64,000 nt of DNA from Lewinella sp. IMCC34183. Its GTDB lineage: Bacteria > Bacteroidota > Bacteroidia > Chitinophagales > Saprospiraceae. The position numbers and the translations under genes are program-made. Below the pieces are notes generated by a model. That model saw only the letters and a program-made list of their open reading frames with translations, had not been told where the DNA came from and made no database searches. This document shows, one piece after another, positions 28,901 to 36,644 of this stretch. The stretch spans positions 496,001 to 560,000 of the forward strand of contig NZ_QMEM01000001.1 in NCBI RefSeq assembly GCF_003390915.1, read 5' to 3'. The number at the start of each line of letters is the position of its first letter. Positions within the stretch are counted from its first letter, which is position 1.

Positions 28901-29711
28901 CTTCGGAATCACTCGACCAGGAAAACGAGGTAGCATGCTCCGACTGCAGGTTGGGAAATACCTGTACCACTTCGTCGCAGAGGGTGGTGGAGTCCACGCG
29001 GTACGTCAGGTCGATCTTCGGTTTGGCCGTAACCTTGATAATTTTCTCGAAGGCGTAGGTATTCGAGCACTTGTAGGTTGTCGCTTCCAGCCGCACGACG
29101 TAGGTGCCGGGTGCGGTGATGACGTGGCCTTTGTACTTCTTTTCGGTAGCGCCCTCGATCAGCTGGCCGTCGATGTACCACTGGTAGGACTGGACGAGTT
29201 CTTCGCTGCAGAGTTTGCCCTCGAAGTTCATCACGAACGGCAGGTCTCGGCAGCCGAGGTCACCGTGCTTAATGCCGACGATCGGGTTCGGTACCACCCG
29301 GAAATCGTAGGTCCCCTTCTGGTTGTCGCCGCGCTCGTCTACGCAGTCGAGCCGGGTCACGGTAAGGGCGGAGGCGTATTCGAAATAGCGCGACTGTTCG
29401 GTGGGCGGCGTGGGCTGGCCGGGGGGCGAGCCGCAATTGAAGAGGAACTTCTTGGACACGTTGACCGAAGTTTTCACGCCGGTGTAGGTGGTATCCGTAC
29501 CATCGGGAAACTCAACGCGGTAGGTTCCTGCGGATTCTCCCAAGTTATGGATAGGAAATTCGACGGTGACAAAGCCGTCCTGATCGGCGCAGAAGGTGCT
29601 GGTGGGCGGCAGCAGGAAGGGGTCGCTCTGCGAACAGCTCGACTGGCCCGTAAGGGAGAGTGAAAGGGGGATCAGGCTTATGAGGAGAACTAGCTTAGTA
29701 AAGTTCAACAT
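25992..29711 (-). CDS. Large PKD/Ig-like surface protein with type B T9SS sorting domain
   Basis: 1239 aa secreted protein. N-terminal signal peptide (residues 1-24). The middle consists of many PKD/Ig-like segments, with repeated WxFGDG-type motifs (HWDFGDGTFSQEATPVHAY near 930, DWGDGSTPQ near 850) and Cys residues spaced through the chain. The last ~95 residues are a gliding-motility/CHU_C type B domain: IYAPNVFSPNGDGYNETFGI, then a final GDVTLLR. It is predicted to be exported through the type IX system and anchored or released at the cell surface, like adhesins of this phylum. It is isolated, with long gaps on both sides. Confidence 0.9.
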   Translation of the reverse strand: MLNFTKLVLLISLIPLSLSLTGQSSCSQSDPFLLPPTSTFCADQDGFVTVEFPIHNLGESAGTYRVEFPDGTDTTYTGVKTSVNVSKKFLFNCGSPPGQPTPPTEQSRYFEYASALTVTRLDCVDERGDNQKGTYDFRVVPNPIVGIKHGDLGCRDLPFVMNFEGKLCSEELVQSYQWYIDGQLIEGATEKKYKGHVITAPGTYVVRLEATTYKCSNTYAFEKIIKVTAKPKIDLTYRVDSTTLCDEVVQVFPNLQSEHATSFSWSSDSEAVSFSDPADPNPVITIRNERAGTHTIRVSAKNSNCSAKEQSFDVTTQRGQTVQVLEEIVTCTGYSLDLCEYVIYAPEPKVIEWSADRAGVDFSNSASACPTVTFDQVGEHVLTATGRDACGESYTVQVPVRVRSGARLVIDLSAVDTLCETDASFSLLDYISPAAQVSHIVGPAVVDNEFHPDMAAGRSEILVTDSCGFPYPLEIFVIQQEKYTAGNPRLCIGDSIDLFGLQAGEYRGPGVTGNVFRSAHLAPGDYRIAFQSLSRCGGKDSLTVRVEPLPEAGFAVTTDSCGHGSAAPRYAGLNPVRLENRSTAKTLSYRVLGTKQVINDRDKVQFQFTEPGVYTIQQVVAFPGGSCTDTTEQRIEILMPPVIDFAYAVDSSACDSLTIDLSAGDQPSGLDYRWVFTNLERSTQPAPQLDLLRPLAPEVLGVDLSVMNACYTSADTFGIVLPQRFRVSFDVLNDNNTVCSDDTVYLANTSVNAKDFLVTFPDGRQAGALPDYLLLKNTTDKVLKYPITLRGSNDNCPDQTVADTIFVLPVTTRAAFGIDYPEACSSADVTLTNATTPGARCFVDWGDGSTPQAVGDLGQLQHRYAVNRDTTFEITLAAALCGRDTFRRRITIRPAPDPSFAIAAVDANCIGQDLVFAPDAGAAAYGLHWDFGDGTFSQEATPVHAYEKPGKYRVGLTATAANGCSARDSFDLEIEQYNGAALDFRVPTAGCAGEELGLELVRPLTGWRIDYGNGREVAEPLDRPYPEEGRYTMRVTATSENGCTRDSTVAIAIHPAFTAAIRTASIDTVVGLGDKIPLRVAVTPPRNISEVQWVGDSIDNPGAAYTTAYPIRDGRYSVMLEDVHGCTASDSLFVRVDAAYADRIYAPNVFSPNGDGYNETFGIEVKSNTVTRIRSIRVMNRFGAVVYECTDCPAGTQGTGWDGTLGGRPLQGNVYIWAAEVDFVDGSSQIFSGDVTLLR

Positions 29712-30082
29712 GCAAGACCAGGTTAAAAATCAATGCTACCGGGCCACCGCACACAGAACAACACACCTTGTCACCACCGATCAAGGGCGCGAGACAAGTT
29801 ACCGGGACGCTAGGGCGTACCCGACTATGTATGTTCTGATGAGAGAGACGCTGGCTTAAATTGACCAGGAAAAAAATCCAGAATCAAGGCCCGGGGGCAC
29901 TGCTTAGGATAACACGACGACCGGTTTCGGTCGCTTGCATCCATAGCGGTTTTTAACGTCCGATTATTGTTTGGGCGGACCCAAACTTTAGTATGGTTTA
30001 CACTTTCGGCGGGGACGCAGGTGCCGTGACGTACCGTTTCCGGAGCTCCCTCCCCCCCACCGGCCGATCCGTCACCCTTAAC
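29712..30082. other. Intergenic region, 371 nt, no gene seen
   Basis: No ORF with coding character and no tRNA-like sequence on either strand. It contains a 6-bp hairpin (CGACCG, loop GTTT, CGGTCG) near 29918-29933. The promoter of the PKD-protein gene must lie at its left end, but I cannot point to a TAnnTTTG element there. Confidence 0.5.
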
Positions 30083-31171
30083 TTAATACCTGGAAAACGC
30101 CAGGTGTAGCCGCTCCGGGAGCTGTCCCTGCTGGCTAACTTTGAGGTAGTCGTCATAGCTGCAGGCCACCAGGCGGTTCCGCTCCTCTCCGTTCACCTGC
30201 TCGACGGGGACCTGCACCCACCAGCGGTTGCTGCGGGCCGAACGCCAGAAGGTCAGGCGGTCCGTCACCTTACTGTCGACGACGTACTCAACCAGTCCCT
30301 CGGTCGTAGCGGGGAAATCACCCGCCCGGCGGCTGACGCCGTGGAGAAAATACCAGACGAGCTGCGCCTGGGCGGCCTCCGTGAGGGTACGTTCGCGTTC
30401 GGTACAGCCGTCGGGCGTGTACCCGTAAAGTCCGAAAGACGCGAGCCGGTCGCTGTTACCGCCATAGTAGACTACCTGGCCCGCTTCCTGCACGGTGAGG
30501 CCGGAGGGGCACCGGCCTCTTTGGGCCGGCGCCTCGGTGGCGCTGAGCGCGCTTAGGTCAAAAGCCAGGACATCGGCGTCGCGGATCGCGGGCTCGAGCT
30601 CGGAAAGCTGGCCCCGGCTCTGGCCCAACGTTACCCGTTCAAAGTGGCGGCGCAGGAACAGGCCGTCGAGCCGCGGGTCTACGAGGTGCCGCTGGGAGCC
30701 CAGATGAGCCAGGTGGAACGACGGGGACCGGTCGCGGTGCACGGCCGAATCCAGCACTGCCGGGCGACCTGCCCCCCCACCCTCCGGCCGCAGCCGGATT
30801 GTACTATCCACGTGGCACAGTCCGACCTGCCGGTTCAGTTCGGCGAACGCCAGGTACTGGGCCCGCAGCAGTTCGGTGGTGCCGCCCAGCACGACGGGCA
30901 ACAGCCCGGAGGCAAAGCACTCCCGCAGGAGGGGGATCGTAAACTCTACCGTTTGCTTGCGCAGGTTGCCGAGGTCCGTCAACGGAAGGACTCCGAAGTC
31001 CCAGGCGTAGGCGTGCAGGTGACGCCGGATGCCATCGGCCGCCGCGGCCGATGCACCGATCAGGGCGAAGCGCGCAGCCTGCGGCGGCGTCGCGGACAGC
31101 CGGTGCCCGAGGGCGTAGCCCGGCAGGTCGGCCACCGGCGGTGGCGGGGGAGTAAGCCAGTTTGTGTACAT
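30083..31171 (-). CDS. Arginase/formimidoylglutamase-fold protein with altered metal site
   Basis: 362 aa from the ATG at 31169-31171 (MYTNWL); an in-frame start 16 codons upstream is possible. The chain aligns to the ureohydrolase fold as found in a Bacteroidota group: LPVVLGGTTELLRAQYLAF where arginases have GGDHS, GLCHVDSTIRLRP where they have DAHxD, and LAFDLSALSATEAP where they have SxDxDxxDP. Most Mn ligands are therefore replaced. It may be a non-enzymatic or altered-metal paralog. Divergent from ompA. Confidence 0.75.
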   Translation of the reverse strand: MYTNWLTPPPPPVADLPGYALGHRLSATPPQAARFALIGASAAAADGIRRHLHAYAWDFGVLPLTDLGNLRKQTVEFTIPLLRECFASGLLPVVLGGTTELLRAQYLAFAELNRQVGLCHVDSTIRLRPEGGGAGRPAVLDSAVHRDRSPSFHLAHLGSQRHLVDPRLDGLFLRRHFERVTLGQSRGQLSELEPAIRDADVLAFDLSALSATEAPAQRGRCPSGLTVQEAGQVVYYGGNSDRLASFGLYGYTPDGCTERERTLTEAAQAQLVWYFLHGVSRRAGDFPATTEGLVEYVVDSKVTDRLTFWRSARSNRWWVQVPVEQVNGEERNRLVACSYDDYLKVSQQGQLPERLHLAFSRY

Positions 31172-31223
31172 TTCCACTGGGTGGTAAAGGTAAAGAAAGG
31201 GGGTGGTTGTACTAAACAACTGC

Positions 31224-31231
31224 TACCTTTG
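31224..31231 (+). promoter_or_regulatory. -7 element TACCTTTG (ompA-like gene)
   Basis: Exact TAnnTTTG match 61 nt upstream of the OmpA-family ATG. A TTG at 31207-31209 is present but at 14 nt spacing, shorter than usual. Confidence 0.55.
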
Positions 31232-31292
31232 ATCGATATACACAGGATAGGATCCAAACCCATACTCCATTTTAACAGCAAGAAAAATCGTT

Positions 31293-32804
31293 ATGTTAAG
31301 ACTTAAATTTTCCCTGTCTGCCGTGCTCCTATGCTTATGCGGTGCGCTGGCAGCCCAGGGAACTCCGCTTCCCGACACAGATGATCCCGAGGTGACGACT
31401 ACCGTGGGCCTGACCTCGGAAGCTCCGACCAACAAGCGCGATCAACCCTCGATGCTGGAAATAGGTATTACGCCCTACTACTCTTGGCTATCAAGCGACG
31501 TGACCTCCAAGGCAGGCTACGGCGGTGGTATCCACCTGCGCAAATCCCTGGATCACCTGTTCTCCCTGCGCGTTGACGGAATGTTCGCCCGCAGCCGTGG
31601 CGATAACGAGTCCGGCGATAACTCCAACAACCGCCGCTTTGAGTCCAACTGGGTCAGCGGTACGGCCTACGGGGTCATTACGATGAATAACTTCACCTTT
31701 AAGGGCGACATCCGGGATGTCAACCTCTTCCTCATGGCGGGCGCCGGTGGAAACTGGTTCGCCACCGAATACCAGCGTCCCAATACGCCCTTCGAAGAGA
31801 ACCGCAACGGAGAGATCGACCAGGAGTTCCGCACCCACTTCTCCTTCGGGGTAGGCTTCACCTACCGCGTCAGCCCCCGGTTCAACATCGGCGTGGAGTA
31901 CCAGACGTTTGTCCCCCTCGGCAACCGAGCTGACCTCCTCGACGGCTACGCCGTAGGAAACTTCCGCGACGTACAGAACGTAGGCGGTATCTCCTTCAAC
32001 TTCAACCTCGGTAATCCCGAGACCCACACCGAGCCCCGCTACTGGACCAACGCCTTCACCCCCGTGAAGGAAGACATCGCCACCCTGAACCGCCGGGTCG
32101 ACGAAGCCACCACCGACTCGGATGGCGACGGTATCCCCGACAACATGGACCAGGAGCCCAACACGCCCGCCGAAGCCACCGTCGACAGCCGTGGACGCAC
32201 CCTCGACAGCGATGGAGACGGCGTACCCGACTACCGCGACCAGGAGCCCTTCTTCCCGCCGCGGGAAACAGAGCGGGTCGACGAGAACGGTGTCGTCATG
32301 GAGCGCATCGACGCACCCCTCAGCGAATCGGAAGTACAGGGCATGATCGACAACAGCATGAACGATGCGATGGAGCAGATCAACAACAACAACCGCACCC
32401 GCATCAATATGGAGGGCGGCGCTATCTACCTGCCCATGATCACCTTCCCCCTGAACGGCGCGGAAGTGACCTACGACGACTACGGCGTGCTGGCCAGCAT
32501 CGCCCGCGTGATGCAGGCCAACCCAGGCATGACGCTGATCGTCCGCGGCTACACCGACCAGACCGGTGACCCCGACTACAACCAGCGCCTCTCCTACCGT
32601 CGCGCCCTGAACGTGATCAACCTGCTGGTCGACAACAACGGCATCGCCCGCGACCGCCTGATCCTGCAGTACCGTGGTGAAGACGAGGCCATCGTCCCCC
32701 GTGACCTCAGCAAGGTGAACCGCCGCGTCGAGTTCCTTACCGGCATCCCCAATGCCACCGAGGATCCCGCTCCCGAAGGCGTAGACACCGACGGAGGCAA
32801 CTAA
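31293..32804 (+). CDS. OmpA-family outer membrane protein with thrombospondin type-3 repeats
   Basis: 503 aa. Signal peptide 1-22. Residues about 45-235 form an outer-membrane beta-barrel rich in alternating aromatic strands. At about 274 and 304 are calcium-binding type-3 repeats (DSDGDGIPDNMD, DSDGDGVPDYRD). The C-terminal OmpA peptidoglycan-binding domain spans about 370-480, with RGYTDQTGDPDYNQRLSYRR near 415. It ties the outer membrane to the cell wall and is likely abundant, given its own promoter and two hairpins downstream. Confidence 0.95.
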   Translation: MLRLKFSLSAVLLCLCGALAAQGTPLPDTDDPEVTTTVGLTSEAPTNKRDQPSMLEIGITPYYSWLSSDVTSKAGYGGGIHLRKSLDHLFSLRVDGMFARSRGDNESGDNSNNRRFESNWVSGTAYGVITMNNFTFKGDIRDVNLFLMAGAGGNWFATEYQRPNTPFEENRNGEIDQEFRTHFSFGVGFTYRVSPRFNIGVEYQTFVPLGNRADLLDGYAVGNFRDVQNVGGISFNFNLGNPETHTEPRYWTNAFTPVKEDIATLNRRVDEATTDSDGDGIPDNMDQEPNTPAEATVDSRGRTLDSDGDGVPDYRDQEPFFPPRETERVDENGVVMERIDAPLSESEVQGMIDNSMNDAMEQINNNNRTRINMEGGAIYLPMITFPLNGAEVTYDDYGVLASIARVMQANPGMTLIVRGYTDQTGDPDYNQRLSYRRALNVINLLVDNNGIARDRLILQYRGEDEAIVPRDLSKVNRRVEFLTGIPNATEDPAPEGVDTDGGN

Positions 32805-32829
32805 AGCACTCCCGCCATTGCCTCGTGCG

Positions 32830-32861
32830 AAGGGCCGACCGGGTAACTCCGGCCGGCCCTT
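32830..32861 (+). terminator. Terminator hairpin 1 after the OmpA gene
   Basis: 13-bp stem AAGGGCCGACCGG / CCGGCCGGCCCTT with one mismatch and loop GTAACT. The T-tail is weak (TCGTCGTG). It lies 25 nt after the OmpA stop. Confidence 0.7.
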
Positions 32862-32877
32862 CGTCGTGTACGCAAAG

Positions 32878-32908
32878 ACGCCCGGCCCGCATAGTGCGGA
32901 CCGGGCGT
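32878..32908. terminator. Terminator hairpin 2 after the OmpA gene
   Basis: 14-bp stem ACGCCCGGCCCGCA / TGCGGACCGGGCGT, one mismatch, loop TAG, in tandem with hairpin 1. Two successive GC hairpins suggest tight insulation of a highly expressed gene. Confidence 0.6.
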
Positions 32909-32990
32909 TCAAAATTTCGCTCTGTAAATCAACTCGATGCCCCTTTGACACCGCTCACCGGCAAAACGTGGCCCCGCAGGCAGAGTTATT

Positions 32991-32998
32991 TACCTTTG
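32991..32998 (+). promoter_or_regulatory. -7 element TACCTTTG (small secreted protein)
   Basis: Exact TAnnTTTG match 17 nt before the ATG at 33016, so the predicted leader is about 10 nt or less. Confidence 0.55.
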
Positions 32999-33015
32999 TG
33001 TTACGCCACGCCCCG

Positions 33016-33609
33016 ATGAAGTACTTCCCCGTTGTCCTTTTGTTGTTTCTCTCCGTTCACCTCCGTGGCCAGCAAACGCAGGACATCTCCGGCACCTGGA
33101 GCGGACTGCTCCTTCAGAACGAGGGGGGCTTTGCCGACCGGTTCGAATTGTTCTTCAACCTCGAGCAGATCGGACTCAGCCTGAAGGGCACCGCCTTCGT
33201 AAAGCTCGGTGAGTTACAGGCAGAGATGAAACTGAGTGGTTTTCAGACGCCGGACGGCAGCTGGAGGATCTCGGAAATCGGGATCCTGCGAAACAACAAG
33301 GCCGGTCTGCAGGTATCGTGGTGCCTGAAAGAGTACGATCTGCGCGTGGACTACCACGACGGGGAATTGATCCTGACCGGCCCCTGGTGGGGCAACAGCG
33401 AATACGGCCCCTGCGTCCCCGGCTCGATCACCCTGCGGCGGAGCAGGTTGAAGGTGGCATCACTGCTCCTCCGCGGCGAGGACGCCGTTGATGTCAAGGC
33501 GCATAGCCATGTCCATTACCGTAACCACCCCCTCGACCGGCGCGGCGGCATCCGGAGCGATGAGCATGCTATAGCCCTGACCGGCCTGTCCCTGCAGACG
33601 GTTTTCTAG
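33016..33609 (+). CDS. Small secreted protein of unknown function, 3' overlapping exbD antisense
   Basis: 197 aa from the ATG at 33016, which starts a signal peptide (KYFPVVLLLFLSVHLRGQ). I do not recognise a named family. Residues 24-150 look like a beta-rich domain: DISGTWSGLLLQNEGG, FELFFNLEQIGLSLKGTA, LTGPWWGN, ending CVPGSITLRR. This is reminiscent of lipocalin-like Bacteroidota secreted proteins. The domain seems complete by about residue 148; the remaining ~49 codons run antisense through the 3' end of the convergent exbD (33460-33609) and are Arg/His-rich. This suggests loss of the original stop codon. Confidence 0.75.
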   Translation: MKYFPVVLLLFLSVHLRGQQTQDISGTWSGLLLQNEGGFADRFELFFNLEQIGLSLKGTAFVKLGELQAEMKLSGFQTPDGSWRISEIGILRNNKAGLQVSWCLKEYDLRVDYHDGELILTGPWWGNSEYGPCVPGSITLRRSRLKVASLLLRGEDAVDVKAHSHVHYRNHPLDRRGGIRSDEHAIALTGLSLQTVF

Positions 33610-33855
33610 CTCCCCCGCGTCGATCCGACGATCATTGAAGTAGAAGGCACCGGACGCGTCGATACGCACTTCGTCGAGGCGCTCGGTATCCGGGCTGGGC
33701 GGCGTGTCGGAACGGCCCGGCATTTTGAGGTTGAGGGCGTTCGGTGCGACTACCGTGGAGGTAAGCATAAAGAAGATCAGCAACAGGAAGATGATGTCCG
33801 TCAGGGACGACATGTTAAATTCCGCGCTAACCTTTGATCGTTTCTTGAGTGCCAT
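33460..33855 (-). CDS. exbD: ExbD/TolR-family biopolymer transport protein (second copy)
   Basis: 131 aa. Short cytoplasmic N-terminus, then one transmembrane helix (MSSLTDIIFLLLIFFMLTS at about residues 15-33) with the conserved functional Asp in LTDI, then a periplasmic domain. It is the energy-transducing partner of ExbB for TonB or Tol systems. It lies 14 nt after the first exbD. Its 3' end overlaps the convergent small secreted protein gene by 150 nt. Confidence 0.93.
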   Translation of the reverse strand: MALKKRSKVSAEFNMSSLTDIIFLLLIFFMLTSTVVAPNALNLKMPGRSDTPPSPDTERLDEVRIDASGAFYFNDRRIDAGELENRLQGQAGQGYSMLIAPDAAAPVEGVVTVMDMAMRLDINGVLAAEEQ

Positions 33856-33869
33856 GGGTGTTGCGCGCT

Positions 33870-34271
33870 TTATCCGTTGATGGGTTGGGTAGCAATGATC
33901 GCGCGGGCCCGGCGACGGGCCGCGAGATTCATGATCGGCGTGATGCGGCTGAAGGGAACCCCGGTTTCCGCCACGATCGTGACGGTGGCCTGCTCCTGGT
34001 TATTGGTTTGCTCGAGGGCATCGTTGAGGGCGGCCAGCACGGACGCCTGGGAAACCGTCACGTTGTTAACGCGCAGCGCGCCACTCTTCTCCAGTTCCAC
34101 GACGATGTTGGTCGGCGCTACCGTCTGGCTATCCGATTTCGGCAGGTCGAAGGGACGGATCTGCACGAAGTTCGAGGTGAGCATAAAGAAGATCAGCAAC
34201 AGGAAGATGATGTCCGTCAGGGAGGACATGTTAAATTGGGCATTGGCCCGGTTCGATCGTTTTAATCCCAT
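33870..34271 (-). CDS. exbD: ExbD/TolR-family biopolymer transport protein (first copy)
   Basis: 133 aa. Its transmembrane segment (NMSSLTDIIFLLLIFFMLTS) is nearly identical to that of the second copy, but the periplasmic part differs (FVQIRPFDLPKSDSQTV and a C-terminal RITPIMNLAARRRARAIIAT). Bacteroidota commonly encode paired ExbD paralogs next to ExbB. It lies 36 nt downstream of exbB. Confidence 0.95.
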   Translation of the reverse strand: MGLKRSNRANAQFNMSSLTDIIFLLLIFFMLTSNFVQIRPFDLPKSDSQTVAPTNIVVELEKSGALRVNNVTVSQASVLAALNDALEQTNNQEQATVTIVAETGVPFSRITPIMNLAARRRARAIIATQPING

Positions 34272-34307
34272 GTGCTGTTGCGTTTAGCGGCCGGTCGGAA
34301 GAACGGA

Positions 34308-35012
34308 TCAGCCGGGCTCTTGGAGCAGGTCCATGAATTCGGTGGTCGAGCGTTCCATCTGGTACACGACGCGCTCCACCTGAGCGACCAGCAGGTTGTA
34401 GCCGACGAAGGCCAGGATACCGATAAATAGTCCGGCCGCCGTGGTAAGCAGGGCGGAATAGATGCCTCCGGCCAGTACGTCGGGCGTGATGTTCTGGGCG
34501 TTGGACATCTCGTAGAAGGCGTTGATCATCCCCGTCACGGTGCCGAAGAACCCGATCATGGGTGCCGCACCGGCGATGCTGGCCAGCGTACTCAGTCCCT
34601 TTTCCAGCCGGAAAACCTCGAGGTTACCGACGTTCTCGACGGCAGCGTCGATGTCGCGTAGCGGCCGCCCAATGCGCTGCAAGCCCTTATCGACCATCCG
34701 GGCGACCGGACTGTCGGTGGTGCTGCAGAGGGCCCGGGCGTTGGCCATATTGCCGGCCGATATCTCCCGGCGGATCCGCTCCATAAATCCTTCGTCGTCG
34801 GCCCCGGCCGCCTTGATGGTTATGTACCGCTCGGAAAAGATGTAAAGTCCGATGATGAATAGAACGATCAGGATGCCTACGATGATCATGGTCAATACCC
34901 CGGACTCCAGGAGCACGTCGAGCAGACTCTCGCTGGCAACGGCGGGTTCCGTGGATTCAAGGGTCAGGTCGCCCTGCGCTTGCAGGAGTAGAAGAAAGCT
35001 ATTCAGGAACAT
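34308..35012 (-). CDS. exbB: ExbB/TolQ/MotA-family proton channel protein
   Basis: 234 aa. Hydrophobic N-terminus, first transmembrane helix near residues 35-57 (LTMIIVGILIVLFIIGLYIFS), a cytoplasmic loop, and two further helices in the MotA/TolQ/ExbB domain. The conserved core reads LSTLASIAGAAPMIGFFGTVTGM near 135 and GGIYSALLTTAAGLFIGILA near 175. With the ExbD pair it forms a proton-motive-force engine, probably for TonB-dependent uptake. It is the first gene of exbB-exbD-exbD. Confidence 0.96.
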   Translation of the reverse strand: MFLNSFLLLLQAQGDLTLESTEPAVASESLLDVLLESGVLTMIIVGILIVLFIIGLYIFSERYITIKAAGADDEGFMERIRREISAGNMANARALCSTTDSPVARMVDKGLQRIGRPLRDIDAAVENVGNLEVFRLEKGLSTLASIAGAAPMIGFFGTVTGMINAFYEMSNAQNITPDVLAGGIYSALLTTAAGLFIGILAFVGYNLLVAQVERVVYQMERSTTEFMDLLQEPG

Positions 35013-35074
35013 GCGGGAGTCTTTAGCGCCTGCTTAACGCAGTCCGGCGCGGGGATATGTTGGGTAACGGCGCA

Positions 35075-35082
35075 CAAATGTA
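35075..35082 (-). promoter_or_regulatory. -7 element TACATTTG (exbB operon)
   Basis: Exact TAnnTTTG match 63 nt upstream of the exbB ATG on the minus strand; divergent from the TATCTTTG element at 35148. Confidence 0.55.
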
Positions 35083-35147
35083 AAAAATTTGACCCGTCGC
35101 GTGCTTTGCGGAAATCCGCCGCCGCTTCGCCATCCGCCGCGGGTGAA

Positions 35148-35155
35148 TATCTTTG
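35148..35155 (+). promoter_or_regulatory. -7 element TATCTTTG (lipoprotein-DUF368-aroE genes)
   Basis: Exact TAnnTTTG match 17 nt upstream of the lipoprotein ATG at 35173. Confidence 0.55.
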
Positions 35156-35172
35156 CTCCTCAATCTTCGCCC

Positions 35173-35661
35173 ATGCGTTTGCTTTTCCCCGGACTTATTC
35201 TGGTCCTGCTTATCCTGGCCTGCGGCCCCGACGACCGCGCCGGCTACCGGTCGCTCGACCTGACCCAGTACAATATCCCCGTAACCATTCAGGCCCCCGA
35301 CAGCGCGCAGGTCGTCTCCACCACCCTCTCGGGCGTGATGGACGACGTGACGATCAAGAGTCCCGCCGACCGCTACGCCGTGCAGGTACTCGCCAGCGAC
35401 GCATCCACCAACGACATGGCCCGGCTGAAGGCCGACGAGGTCGAGCTGGTACGGGGCAACCGGTACTTCGAGCGCATCGTCACGGAGGAGCCGCAGGGGT
35501 TCATCTTTGAGAATAAGATTGACACCTCCAGTGCCTACGGGTTTCGCTACATCATCTACCGGGGCGACCGGGAGATCGTTTTTCAAAATTCCTTCGACGG
35601 CGTTTTCTCCCTCGCGGAGGTAGAGAACATGTACGAGAGCGTCAAACCGGTACAGCAATGA
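35173..35661 (+). CDS. Lipoprotein of unknown function upstream of DUF368
   Basis: 162 aa from the ATG at 35173, which begins a lipoprotein signal with lipobox LILAC (Cys about residue 17). I do not recognise the domain. Residues 60-160 look like a single alpha/beta unit (VTIKSPADRYAVQVLAS, GFRYIIYRGDREIVFQNS). Its stop overlaps the DUF368 start (ATGA), implying coupled translation and possibly a joint envelope role. Confidence 0.8.
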   Translation: MRLLFPGLILVLLILACGPDDRAGYRSLDLTQYNIPVTIQAPDSAQVVSTTLSGVMDDVTIKSPADRYAVQVLASDASTNDMARLKADEVELVRGNRYFERIVTEEPQGFIFENKIDTSSAYGFRYIIYRGDREIVFQNSFDGVFSLAEVENMYESVKPVQQ

Positions 35662-36626
35662 ACGTAAGCATCATCCTCCGCGGCATGGCCATGGGCATCG
35701 CCGAAGCCATTCCCGGCGTAAGCGGCGGCACCATCGCCTTCATCACCGGCATCTACGAGCGCTTGCTTCAGTCTATCGGCTCGATTCTCGGCACTACCGT
35801 AGCCGGCACCTTCCGGCGCGAAGGCTTCCGGCCGGCCTGGCGCGCCGCCGACGGCGCCTTCCTCCTGCAACTCGCGGGCGGCATGGTGGTCGGCCTCGGC
35901 TTCGCCGTGGTGGTCATCGCCTGGCTGCTGGAGAATTACCCTACCGTGGTGTGGGCGTTCTTTTTCGGTCTCATCATCAGCTCGGCGATCTACGTCGGCC
36001 GGCAGATCCACCGGTGGAGCCCCACCGTCGTTACCCTGCTCATCGTGGGGGCGGTGGTGGCCTACCTGCTCACGACCATCAACCCCCTGGCCGGCAGCAC
36101 CTCCCCGATCATCGTCTTCTTTTCCGGGATGATCGCCATTTCCGCCCTCATCCTGCCGGGGGTGTCCGGCAGCTTCATTCTCGTACTGCTTGGCATGTAC
36201 ACGGTGGTATTCGGGGCGGTACGCGGACTGGCTACCGGTGAGGATGGCGCCATCCTCACCGTACTCTGCTTCGGGGCCGGTTGCCTGATCGGCCTGGCGG
36301 CCTTCGCCAAGTTGCTGACCTGGACCTTCAAGACCTATCCGGACCCCACCTTCGCTATCCTCACCGGCTTCATGATCGGCTCGCTCAACAAGTTGTGGCC
36401 CTGGCGCAATGCCATCACCACCCGCGTCGATAGCAAGGGGGAGCTGGTACCCGTACTTGAGGCCAACGTGCTGCCCGGAAATTACACGGGCATCGACAAC
36501 GTTCCCGACCCGCCCTACGTACTGGCCGTCATTCTTTCCGTCATCGCGGGACTGGCCATCGTATTCCTGCTGGAAGCCAGCGCAAGCAGCAAGGAGGCCA
36601 CCGATCCCTACGCCGGAGAACCCTGA
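35658..36626 (+). CDS. DUF368 membrane protein (undecaprenyl-phosphate translocase family)
   Basis: 322 aa, about 8-9 transmembrane segments. The N-terminal signature RGMAMGIAEAIPGVSGGTIA and its internal echo ILPGVSGSFILVLLGMY near residue 165 are diagnostic of DUF368. Members of this family (PopT) have been shown to recycle undecaprenyl phosphate across the membrane for cell-wall and surface polysaccharide synthesis; applying this here is inference. The start overlaps the lipoprotein stop by 4 nt; aroE follows after 18 nt. Confidence 0.93.
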   Translation: MNVSIILRGMAMGIAEAIPGVSGGTIAFITGIYERLLQSIGSILGTTVAGTFRREGFRPAWRAADGAFLLQLAGGMVVGLGFAVVVIAWLLENYPTVVWAFFFGLIISSAIYVGRQIHRWSPTVVTLLIVGAVVAYLLTTINPLAGSTSPIIVFFSGMIAISALILPGVSGSFILVLLGMYTVVFGAVRGLATGEDGAILTVLCFGAGCLIGLAAFAKLLTWTFKTYPDPTFAILTGFMIGSLNKLWPWRNAITTRVDSKGELVPVLEANVLPGNYTGIDNVPDPPYVLAVILSVIAGLAIVFLLEASASSKEATDPYAGEP

Positions 36627-36644
36627 TCCGCCCAACGCATCGCC

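Noticed and set aside
29712-30082. tRNA or small RNA gene in the 371-nt gap
   Set aside because: No cloverleaf or T-loop GGTTCRA motif on either strand; only one short hairpin.
31172-31219. N-terminal extension of the arginase-fold protein
   Set aside because: The 16 extra codons are hydrophobic and aromatic and run into the ompA promoter region; MYTNWL is the more likely start, though not proven.
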